In this document: piece by piece, positions 10,633-22,600 of the stretch
How the letters are laid out: each line of letters begins with the position of its first letter
Numbering within the stretch: position 1 is the first letter of the stretch
NCBI GenBank assembly: GCA_029948255.1
Contig: JALIZF010001518.1
Span: 1-64,000 of the forward strand
Source: Telmatactis stephensoni
Lineage: Eukaryota; Cnidaria; Anthozoa; Actiniaria; Isophelliidae
Reading direction: 5' to 3'
Length of the DNA: 64,000 nucleotides
The notes under the pieces: generated by a model
Told to the model about the DNA's origin: nothing
The model's input: the letters and a program-made list of their open reading frames with translations, nothing else
Databases searched by the model: none
Position numbers and translations under genes: made by a program

Positions 10633-10741
10633 TGGGGGAGGGGGGAGGGGGGGAGGAGGGAGGGGGGAGGGGGGGAGGGGGGAGGGGGGAGGGGGAGGGG
10701 GGGAGGAGGGAGGAGGGAGGGGGAGGGGGGGGAGGGAGGGG
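10633..10741 (+). repeat. G-rich tract (GGGAGGGG)n
   Basis: About 110 bases made almost only of runs of 3-7 G separated by single A. Many overlapping G-quadruplex patterns are possible on the plus strand. The preceding frame (10474-10746) is a translation of this repeat, not a gene. Confidence 0.9.
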
Positions 10742-10791
10742 GTTGACCCTTTTAACAAATTAAAATGTTAAAGTTGATTTTTTTTACAATA

Positions 10792-10931
10792 GAGTGATCG
10801 CACTTAAACCGTGAAATTGTACTAGCAAAATAATGCAAAATAGTACTATTAAACAATGGAAAACAAAAGATTTTGTACTATTTAGTACTAATTAGATTTT
10901 GTACTTTTTCACGGGTTAAGTGCGATCACTC
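10792..10931. mobile_element. mariner-like MITE, copy 1 of 3
   Basis: The ends GAGTGATCGCACTTAA and TTAAGTGCGATCACTC are inverted, flanked by TA on both sides. The interior carries inverted GTACTA-rich stretches. Confidence 0.85.
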
Positions 10932-11556
10932 TATGAAACTTTGCTTAATTTGTGATTCCACAATCGATTTTAGAAATATTCTTGACATCAGGTTTTTCTC
11001 AATTTAGAAAAAATTCCAAAATTGGAATAAATCAAAGAAAATGGAATACATGCAATATATTTAACAAAAGCTTAATAACAATAACAACATCAACAATAAC
11101 AACCATGTGTCTAAAGTCCCCAATCTTCAAGCACTTGCAAACTTATTTGTCTTCACAATTATCAATGAAATTTAATTCAATTAAATTGGTCTTAAAACTG
11201 GGTAGAAACCTTTTCACAACATGTTTAAGAGCATGCATGGCTGCTAGCTTCCACATGACAGTATGTATTCATGAGCACCTTTTTTAATGAAGTTGCAATT
11301 TAGGGATCAGTTATTAGCAATCAAATTTTGAAACAATTTCGTTTTTAATTTTCACTTATTTATCATTAATTTTTGAGGCAAAAAGTGGAGGGGAGAAGGC
11401 TGGTACTTGTAATTATGTACTGTATAAATGCAAAGGGGACAACCTTTCTGCAAAATTGAGTGTATATGCTTCATACATGAATGGGATGGTGGCTGATACT
11501 TATTATTATATATAACAATGTTATATTATATCGTTATTGTTATTTGCTTTACTTAG

Positions 11557-11596
11557 AATGGAAAGATCTACAAGAAGCAGACACAGAAAAACAGAG
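11557..11596 (+). CDS. start exon
   Basis: The acceptor TTTACTTAG ends at 11556. The ATG at 11558 (AGAATGGAA) opens MERSTRSRHRKTE, and the donor GTACAT starts at 11597 in phase 0, exactly what the next exon needs. This short basic leader is the only in-frame ATG I see upstream of the SET exons. An upstream noncoding exon is implied by the acceptor. Confidence 0.6.
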
Positions 11597-14500
11597 GTAC
11601 ATAAACATTAATAACATGATATGAAGATGTGCAACAAAACTAATAATAACAGAATGATTGGAAGGAGTATTGTATATAGCTATAGCTGTCACTATACACG
11701 CTTGGCATATTAAATGACCCCAAAATTGCTCATCTGAATGTCTCCATTTTATATCATTTGAGACAAAATTTTTGGAGATGGCTCATAACACATCAAAAAC
11801 TCAGTTCACATATTAAATTTTGCATAATAGAGTTGTACGTCATTCACACTATTTTGATATCACAGGAATTGTAACATTTCTCAAGAAAATCCATATCAAC
11901 TCAAGCTTCAATCATAGTTATTAGAAGCTATTGAAAAAATAGGCAGTCTATGACTGCATGCATCTACGAGATATACAAGGAATTTATAGACAGACAATTG
12001 ACAAGGGTTGAAGGGGAGGGATTCAGCTGGAATTCAAGGTTGGCATGGTGGCACAAAATTTTTACCCCGGCCTAATAGCTAAACAGTACCAACTCAAAAA
12101 CAAATGGTTGGATGAATCATAAAATGCTGACTGTTCTTTTGTTTCTATAAAACTAGAGTGATGGCGCTAAACCCGTGAAATAGATAATTATTAGTCTAAA
12201 AGACATTAGTTGATAAAACTATTTTTAGTTTTCTTTTGTTTTGGTTAAAGTATTGGACATTGATTATTTAGTTTGTTCTTTTTTTTCATGGGTTAAGTGC
12301 CATCACTCTACTACACACTAACAATTGAGTTTTTATAATTTAGAGGGTTGTCTACTAAATTGAGGCTCCATGGATATGTTTCTAAAATTTAAAGCTTTCA
12401 GTAATATACTAAACTGAACTGGATTTGCAGGATAGTTGTACATACAAGAAATATTTGGAAACAGGGAAGGATCCACCAGGACTGGAAAAACGGTTCATTA
12501 ATGAATACATTGGTAAGACAAAAATTATCAGTTGATTAAAAATCATAGAAATTTAACAAGTTAAAAGATTTGGTATATAGTATTATGAAAAAGAGCAATG
12601 AACTCAAATGAGCAACACTGAAACATCATTTCATTTGCTATATACTGCTCTATATTATCTTAGCGTGCCTGAAATAGGGCAACTTCGAAATATGCTTTAA
12701 ATAAAGGATTATTATTATTATATCCACATCCACTGGATATGAGCAATCGCATGCGCTCTGATTGGTTCCTCTACTACTAGGATATCAGCTCATATCCCGT
12801 GAGTAGAGAAGTAAACAAAATGCGGAGCGATTTCGCCGACGTTATTTCGCTTTTTAAACTTGAAAATAATTAAAATTCTGCATTTCTCACAATCCAGTGG
12901 ATTGTGGATATATAAAACAATTATTCCACTCAATCTCGTCGTACATTGCTAATAGCCGACTCGCGCTGCGCGCCTCGTCGGCTATGAGCTCATGTACGAC
13001 TCGATTTCGTGGAATAATTGTTAAATATCGCTAAATAATTTTTATGACTACAATCCAGAATCAAGTAGTGTAGTACAATTCTAATTTCGTGCTATTTATC
13101 ACAGAAAACATGAATTGAGGGGTTTAACATTTTGCACAAAGTTATCAAAAGGTAAAAACAGAATTTGAATGTTAATACAAAATGCAATTAATTTGAATCG
13201 AAGCTTGTTTTTGGTACCTTCAGAAATAATTGCTCGATCTTGAAAAAATCTCCTCTTAAATATTAATACTCTACTAAGTCCTGTTTTTTTGTTCATCTTT
13301 TGCCAAATACAATTATAGCAATAATAATACAAAATTTCTACAAACCAATAAGTTTTTAGGAAAATCACAAATACAATAAATCAATTAAAAATATATTCTA
13401 TCTGGCAGGTTATGGGGTCTTTGCCACACAACCATTTAAAAAGGGTGATTTCCTCCTTGAATATAAAGGAGAACATTGTTGTTGTTCGGAGGCAAAGAAG
13501 AGAGAAAAGACATACCCTGCAGAAGCTGGTAGCTATTTGTTTTTCTATCAACATGAAGGAGAAACACATTGGTAAGATACTGTAATGGCAGAATAGGATT
13601 AACAGACAAACACAGATTGACAAACATACACAGACAGATGGGACACATCTAATGGAACATAAATACTCTTCAGTTGATATTTTGATGAAACATATATATT
13701 GCATGTTCTCAAACATTTGTGAACTCTGCTGTTTCAATGTCTTCTATGTGAGTTGAAAACTCATTCTGCTGTAAAACCCAGTCTAAAACTTCGGGTCCTA
13801 AGAGGTATAAAAACTATGTAATACTATGTACCAGTAAGCATTTTTTTAAAGGTTTCAAAATAAATTCATTCAACACAGAGTTGTAATTGTCGTCTAAGTT
13901 TTTCATGCAAAAATGTGTTTTGAATTCATATTTAATCATACGATGACTTTGAAAAAGTTTAATCCACACTTGGTATAGCATTTTGGCTCTTTTTTTATTT
14001 TTTTCAATTTCTTCTTTACTCATGTTAACAAAACACTTGCTAGCGATTTTGTTGCCCACACAATAGTCTGAGTTTCGGAGGTCAGCATGACTATTATTTT
14101 GTTCTACAGTCCGATCTTCTAGTCCAATGAAATTGTGCATCATTTGTTAGGAGGTCACCGTGTGTGTATATACTAATATTGTTTCTTTACTTAATATTCA
14201 TTTATTTATTCATTCATTCATTCATTCATTTATTCCGCTATTGATAATTTCCTAAAGACAGAGAATTCATACAGTAGCAAAAATGACTTAGTTGATCAGA
14301 AATTGGTCATTTTGATGTTAAAACAACTGTGAACCTTATGAAGTCCAATGACCAAGGAATATTAATTCCCCTGCAGGCTCTCAGTAAACTCAACTTAAAT
14401 TTAACTTTGGGATCTCAATTCCTCAACAGCATAGATGCCACCTATCAAAGTACAGAAAGTCTGGGAAGATTTGTCAATGACAATCCCCCAGCAGTAGCAA

Positions 14501-16575
14501 ATGCAGTAATTAAAAAAATCAAATACAAAAATAATGTGCACTTATGCATATTTGCAAAAAAAACCATAAATGTCAACCAAGAAATTAGGATTGACTATGG
14601 TTTAAAGGATCTGCCCTGGAGAAAACCAGGTATATAATTATTCAAACAAATAAATATTGTAAGACATATTTCTAAGGATTACATCACAAAAACCATATCA
14701 TTATAATATATATCTAATAACCCCATCTTAATTAAATAAGTGACACACAATTGTTTATTTTTGTGAAAGTTTTAGTTTATATCAAAATTATATACCATAT
14801 GAAGGTGATTCACATCTACATATTCTTTGATTCTCACTATCTCATGATTGTGTAAACATGAAAAAAATGATGATGAGTATTTTTATGTTTTGTCTTTGAT
14901 TGACAATAGTTTTATACCTGCTCATTTTCATACATTGAGCACTCTTTTATCAGTCAAGACGTATAATAAATATTATGTATATGCCCAGTACTAATATAAT
15001 AATAATTAAATTAATTTTTTAGAGTTCTCCAATTTCCCAAGTGAAAGTGAAGGTACAATAATCAAGTCAGTATTCTGATCTGCTGATCTGTAGTATTAGA
15101 GTGATCGCACTTAATCCGTGAAAATGTACAAAATCTACTTTGTACTAAAAAGTATAAAATCCTTTGTTTTCCATTGTTTAACAATGCTATTTTGCATTAT
15201 TTAGCTAGTACAATTTCACGGATTAAGTGCGATCACTCTAAACTGCTGACAGCAGTAATTAATTAGTAGTAATACCATGGTCACCTCGGGATCCATTGTT
15301 TCAAGAGGGACGTTTAATGTCTAACATCCCTCATTCCTGAACTAAATTTCCTTGGTGATCATGGTATTACAAAATAATACCATGACTTCTTCGGGATATT
15401 AGTGATTAAAATAATGTCCCCTCATCATAAATGCCCTCAGTCTAATCTAACAGATTGCAATATTTTTAATTATTAAAAATATTGCAATCTGTTAGATTAG
15501 ACTGAGGGCATTTATGCTGATTTATGCTTTTGCTGTCTGCAGAGAGAAAACAATAGGTTATGAAGTTGAACAGTAATTATTAAGCTCTCTATAGCTATGG
15601 CAGAGCAAAAGGGTGAAAAAAGATGACTATGAGGAAGAAAATACATTTGACAATGATCTTACTTTGAAAATATTGGTAAGATGATCATCATACCAATATT
15701 TTATAAACTTAATTCAAACCACCACCTCATGATCTGTCACTAGTTACATTGTTAAGTTAGGGCTAGCAATTACTGATGGTCTTATTCTCAATAATTATTT
15801 GGCAACAGGTTGTATGTGATGATTTTTTTACTGTATCTTGAAATCACATGATTGTTGCATTGTTTTTTAGTGAGAGATTTGCTACCAGGTGGAATGGGTA
15901 AGTCAATATTCAGTAATTATGATTATAAAATATTTGAGATTATAATGTGCACGCTGACTGGCTGGCTATCATGTTTATATCAGAGGGCAGAGACATGACT
16001 CACACAAAACCATCAAAAATATTTTATAAAAGCAATATAAAACGATTGCTATATATTTAATATGTCTCTGTACTGTGATATAAACACTCTGATGTAGAGC
16101 ACTCAGAAAACAAGAAAAACACTCGGTTACACTTCACATTTCACTTCATAATTAATAAGCTTGCTTTTCTCTTGCTCTACATCTTCCATCATGTTTACAT
16201 CACAGCACAGAGAAATGTGTGTGCATTTTATATTGATTATAATTTAAGGTATGATTTAAGGGATTATAATTTAAGGTATGATTAAGGGATTATAATTTAA
16301 GGTATGATTTAAGGGATGACTTTACCAATGAAGCTGAGGAGGCCTATGCCACGTAACTGTTTTAAAAGACATTTAAGTAAATTTTTCTTTAAATTACAGT
16401 AACATGAATAATTAATAGATTTTTATAAATTGCAAAGATATTTAAGGACATTTGAACATTTTTACCCAAACAAAAAACAAATTTATCTTAATTCTTAATA
16501 TAAGCATAAGCATAATTATATCAACATTTATTTTTTCCTTTTTTAACTTTTAACTTTCAGCTAATTTTATTACAT

Positions 16576-16606
<31 letters not shown>

Positions 16607-16627
16607 CTGAAAACCACTTAACGTGAC

Positions 16628-16671
<44 letters not shown>

Positions 16672-19600
16672 GTATGATTAAATACCCCAATTTTAATTAA
16701 TTGATGATTCTTTCATTTTTAGTTCTAAAACCTTTGGCAGGCAGAAAAGGTTAGTAGTAATGTTATTTACTTCTTAAAAAGGGATGCCAGCTGGCCAGGA
16801 AATTTCAACAAAATTCAACTTTTCCTGGCAAGGTTGAAAAAATCATGTTCCTCTATTATGGTCAACTATATATAAATTATGCCCTAACTATAGCCATTTC
16901 TAACAAAGTGATGTGCTGCGAGCTGTTTGGTACTGTACTGTACTGTACTAATTGAGATGGAAAGCTAATGTCTTGAAAAATTATTATTCTACATAACTTG
17001 GTATTACAGTCATGTCAGTTTCCTGGGAAAAATGTTTGTCTTAACAGTACCAACATTTGCACTTAATCTTTGGCATTTGAAGTTTTAGCTGATAACAATG
17101 AGCAACAAAAATATTATAGATGCAGATAAAAAGGGGTTTGTATTCTAGGATGAGTTATATTGTAAGAACAAGGGGGTAATCATGAACAATCTGCACCGTA
17201 CGGTAAGTGGTCGGTAAGTGGTCGGTAAGGTAACGGTAAATGGTCGGTAAGTGGTCGGTAAGGTAACGGTAAGTGGTCGGTAAGGTAACGGTAAGTGGTC
17301 GATAAGTGGTCGGTAAGTGGCCGATAAGTGGTCGGTAAGGTAACGGTAAGTGGTCGGTAAGATAACGGTAAGGTAACGGTAAAATAGGGTCGGTAAGGTA
17401 ACGGTAAGATGACGGTAAGGTAACGGTAAGATGACGGTAAGGTAACAGTAAGATGACGGTAAGGTAACGGTAAGGTAATATTATCAGTAAAGGAAGGAAA
17501 TAATATGGTTTGACTTTTATGAATGTGGTGGCTCTTAAAAGAGCCGTTTGATTTCAATGTTTCGCTCTTCAATAACCAGCAGCAATGTCTCGAAGTATGG
17601 CGGATAGTAGATTTGCGTGGACATTTCGTATCTTCCATTGAAAATTCGTCGAGGTATTCTAAGTTATAAGTTAGAATACAGAATACAGTTTCAAAGTAAC
17701 TCGTACTTCTTCCTTGTCCGCTCTGGAAAAGCGAAAAGCGTCCTTTGTAGTGTAAACAAGCCAAACCCAGTCGAAATCAGTAACTCGACAAAAACGTGAT
17801 TTTCTTGTTGAATATACTGCGAAATTTGAAATAAAATATACGGAAGCTGATGTGGTCGGTAAGGTAACGGTAAGGTAAGGGTAAGGTGACGGTAAGGTAA
17901 CGGTAAGGGGTCGACAAACCGAGTTACCGACCACTTACCGTACGGTACAGATTGTTCACGATTACCTAAATACTCATAAAATTTCCAGATAACTATATTA
18001 TATATGTCTAAAATGTACATTTATTTATCATTACAGTTTTAACTGTTGGTTTCTGTATTAATTTTCTGTTTTTCTTCTTCAATTATTTTTCCCTTCTTAA
18101 AAATGATATTCTATCAAAACGGTCATTTGGTTTTTTAAATTATTATAAAAACAGAAGCACTTACAAATCTTTTTTGAACTAAAAAATAGGTTACACAGAA
18201 AAAAAGAAAGTGATAATTTTTAAACGCCCTGTTAAATCATCTGAGAAAGGTAAATTTGCAAGCCTAAAGTGCAGATTGGAAACTGCAGACCGAGAATCTG
18301 AAGGCCAGGAAAACTTGAATAAAAAATATTTTTGTAATGGTTTCTTTACTCCTGTGGGTTTACTGGCTTCTTTTGAGAGCAGGTAGACCATATAATGTTA
18401 ACCTTGTGCCTATAACTGTGGCTGCTAAATATTATTTTTCACATGATGTTCAATAATGTTTGGCTGTTAAAAGAGACTCTGTAGAATCAATATTGTTGAG
18501 GTAAATGTTCAAATTTTGACAAGAAAACTTGCCAATTGTTTAAACGTGGCATGTAAACTTGGCATGTTTTTTGTCTTTCTCTTGTAAATATACACGTATA
18601 GATAAAATCTTTGCTGATACGACTTTGACCTTACATGGTCAAAGAACTTGCACTGTTAGGCACATCAACCTCGAGAGGATTGATAATAATTTATTGTGTC
18701 AAGGCTTGTTATATTGGGATATTTCTTAATTATATGACAAGCCTGAAAACAAAAGAAATAAACCTCTGTATGTATGACATGTTTACTGTGCAGGTACAGT
18801 ATACTTTGACTAAATTAAAACAAGACTTCCTTCCTTCCTTGTCACATATTTCATCGTTGTGGTTAAAATGACTTTTAAGTTTCTTGGCCTGCAGTTTCTC
18901 AGCCTGCAGCTGGTTTCTTGGTCTGCAGTTTCCAGTCTGCACTTTAGACTTTGCACCTCAGCAAGTCTGATCTAGGACCAGAAACTGCAGACCAAGTAAC
19001 TGCAGACTGAGAAACAGTCTGCAGTTTCAGGTCTGCATTAGACTTGCCGAATAGTACTAATTTTGTCCAAATCATCTGATTAACTATATCCTAATAAGAA
19101 AGTGGGCTCGCATGAGATTTTATCGACTGGAGGAATTTTTCTGTAAATTTGCATGTGGATATTTTTGAGTTAGAAACACCAAAACAATAAAGAAAAGGGG
19201 GTTGCAGTGCTACTTTTATCGAGCAGCTATAGTAGTTCTAAGAAGGCCTACTCCAGCAATTTTGAACAAGAACAACATTATCTCAAAGTTTTACCTCCAA
19301 TTGACTTCCACATGTACTCAAGTATTTTGTAGGGAAAGGTAAGTTTTAAAATGATTTCAGAGTTGAAAACACAGTCGGGCATACACGCAAATCGGACAAA
19401 GATTTTGGTGATTTCTCAATTTTCTCAAAACCTATAAAGAAATTTCTTTCTTTTTTGATCATGATATGTTCTAGATCTATATCATAAAAACACACTGAAA
19501 TCAATTAAAAAATGTATAGGTCGTGGTGTTAGATTTTGAGCTAAGGCTTTCAATACCGCTACTTCATGTCTGTCATATTGAAATATTTAGAGAACAGGAA

Positions 19601-22600
19601 GCCCGGTCAAATTTCTAATGGCATGTGAGCACAAAAACATTGAAAGAAGAAGTGATATGAAAGCGTGTGCCCAGTGCCTTAACACACTTTAATAGGTTTA
19701 TATTTTACAGATCCTAAAAAAGTCACTGCAGCTACTAACAAAGGTATATAAACTGTTATCACCCAATTAATAGACCATCAAGAATATCAATTACTGAAAG
19801 TGTTGTGTACTGTCTGTTTATTTACGAACTAACCCAGAACAAATGTGGCTCAAAAATGACTAGTTTACACAGGAACCCAACTAACATTATATGACGATTC
19901 AACTAGGGTGACAAGCAAATTAGAAAATAATGATCAATGAATAAATTGCAAACTAAAAACAACAGTTTCTAAATAGTAACTCTTGATCTAATTTGTAGAT
20001 GAGGAAGTTGCCCTTGGTCATGACAATGGCAAGTATTTTGTCAATACCTAACTATTGTAGAATATATGACTAAATTAATAACCAGTACTATATAATTGCA
20101 AGTTGATACATCTCAATCTTCTCTTGATCTAATTTGTAGATGAGGAAGTTGCCCTTGGTCATGACAATGGCAAGTATTTTGTCAATACCTAACTATTGTA
20201 GAATATATGACTAAATTAATAACCAGTACTATATAATTGCAAGTTGATACATCTCAATCTTCTCTTGATCTAATTTGTAGATGAGGAAGTTGCCCTTGGT
20301 CATGACAATGGCAAGTATTTTGTCAATACCTAACTATTGTAGAATATATGACTAAATTAATAACCAGTACTATATAATTGCAAGTTGATACATCTCAATC
20401 TTCTCTTGATCTAATTTGTAGATGAGGAAGTTGCCCTTGGTCATGACAATGGCAAGTATTTTGTCAATACCTAACTATTGTAGAATATATGACTAAATTA
20501 ATAACCAGTACTATATAATTGCAAGTTGATACATCTCAATCTTCTCTTGATCTAATTTGTAGATGAGGAAGTTGCCCTTGGTCATGACAATGGTAAGTAT
20601 TTTGTCAATATCTAACTATTGTAGAATATATGACTAAATTAATAACCAGTACTATATAATTGCAAGTTGATACATCTCAATCTTCTCTTGATCTAATTTG
20701 TAGATGAGGAAGTTGCCCTTGGTCATGACAATGGCAAGTATTTTGTCAATACCTAACTATTGTAGAATATATGACTAAATTAATAACCAGTACTATATAA
20801 TTGCAAGTTGATACATCTCAATCTTCTCTTGATCTAATTTGTAGATGAGGAAGTTGCCCTTGGTCATGACAATGGCAACTAGTATTTTGTCAATACCTAA
20901 CTATTGTAGAATATATGACTAAATTAATAACCAGTACTATATAATTGCAAGTTGATACATCTCAATCTTCTCTTGATCTAATTTGTAGATGAGGAAGTTG
21001 CCCTTGGTCATGACAATGGCAAGTATTTTGTCAATACCTAACTATTGTAGAATATATGACTAAATTAATAACCAGTACTATATAATTGCAAGTTGATACA
21101 TCTCAATCTTCTCTTGATCTAATTTGTAGATGAGGAAGTTGCCCTTGGTCATGACAATGGTAAGTATTTTGTCAATATCTAACTATTGTAGAATATATGA
21201 CTAAATTAATAACCAGTACTATATAATTGCAAGTTGATACATCTCAATCTTCTCTTGATCTAATTTGTAGATGAGGAAGTTGCCCTTGGTCATGACAATG
21301 GCAAGTATTTTGTCAATACCTAACTATTGTAGAATATATGACTAAATTAATAACCAGTACTATATAATTGCAAGTTGATACATCTCAATCTTCTCTTGAT
21401 CTAATTTGTAGATGAGGAAGTTGCCCTTGGTCATGACAATGGCAACTAGTATTTTGTCAATACCTAACTATTGTAGAATATATGACTAAATTAATAACCA
21501 GTACTATATAATTGCAAGTTGATACATCTCAATCTTCTCTTGATCTAATTTGTAGATGAGGAAGTTGCCCTTGGTCATGACAATGGTAACTAGTATTTTG
21601 TCAATTCCTAACTATTGTAGAATTAATATATGACTAAATTAATAACCATTATATAATTGCAAGTTGATACATCTCGCAATCTTCTCTTGATCTAATCTGT
21701 CACTACAATATATCTCCATTGTTTCGGCAATAAAAACAGTATGATGTCAAAAGTGTGAAAGTAATATGATGAACATCACTCTTCATTCTATTTTGCCATT
21801 GTTTTTATTACTCCGACGTTTTCATTAGCCGACATGCAAAATCCAAAATCCGAGCTTTCAACCCACAGGGCCTAGGGATTCCCAGACCTTAACAGTTTTG
21901 GCTTCCTGTAGTCTTTTAATTTTACCAAAGAATGTATGGAACGATATTCAAGTAAAGATATCTAATGAAAAAAGCTTTAATTTACTTGGAATTAAGTTCA
22001 AAATTGAGGAATGTTGTATTAATTCTCCAAATTGTGAAATTTTGTCTTGCAAAATTGCATGGTTACAACATCTTAACTCCGAGGAAACTTTGAGCTGTTT
22101 TGCAACGGTTCAGCAAGTGCATATAATTTATTTACACAAGGGAAGACTGCTTTTTTGGAGGTCGCTGAAAATGCCACTTAACGTCTATAAACTTTTCAGT
22201 TAACTGCGGAATGACATAAATATATACAAATTCTATTTAGTAAAGAAGTATGATCTTGAAATATTGAGAATTATTAGGAGAAAATCGACATTTTCAAAGC
22301 ATCAATTAAGCTGGAATTGAAGCAGCAGTTGGCTGATCACACAGGGGGTAGATGACAGGCAAAATTGTACTTCTTTGCTAAGTAAGGGGGAGAGGCTGCT
22401 GCACATTTTTGCTAGTCAAGGTGTGAAGTTGCCAATAAAATCATAAAAGTTGGTTCCAATTGCTCTGTTACTTCAGATTCTTTAAGGACACTACCCTACT
22501 TCGAATTAAAATTTTTGACAATCCATTCTAGTAGAGACATGCCGGCTAAGTTGTCCAGCAGTGGAATATGTAAATCAGTACAAATTAAATGTGCCTCTCT

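Larger units (their letters stand above)
8318..11556 (+). other. candidate 5' intron
   Basis: No coding exon supported. It holds two CACCGGAAAT repeats near 8889-8913, an (ACAG)n microsatellite at 10281-10302, a poly-G tract near 10505, a long G-rich tract at 10633-10741 and a mariner-like MITE at 10792-10931. Open frames here (8356-8550, 10474-10746, 10952-11287) are low-complexity or unrecognised. Confidence 0.4.

Noticed and set aside
15619..15674. Exon-like stretch SKRVKKDDYEEENTFDND before GTAAGA
   Set aside because: It is open only in a frame that enters and leaves in phase 0, while neighbouring exons at 15052 and 15871 need phase 1. It would break the model unless an unseen partner exon exists.
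16618..16680. Exon after TTGTTACAG (EDLPENHLT)
   Set aside because: Runs into TGA within ten codons and is followed by a (TTA)n tail, so it looks like a retroelement 3' end.
17180..17764. 194-residue minus-strand frame with LPLPYRPLT repeats
   Set aside because: The repeat part is the GGTAA minisatellite in translation; only the stem-loop and the short H3-like start are of interest.
21898..22203. 101-residue frame between the arrays
   Set aside because: Weakly reminiscent of a reverse-transcriptase C-terminal region (SFNLLGIKF), but too short and without flanking LINE sequence to support.
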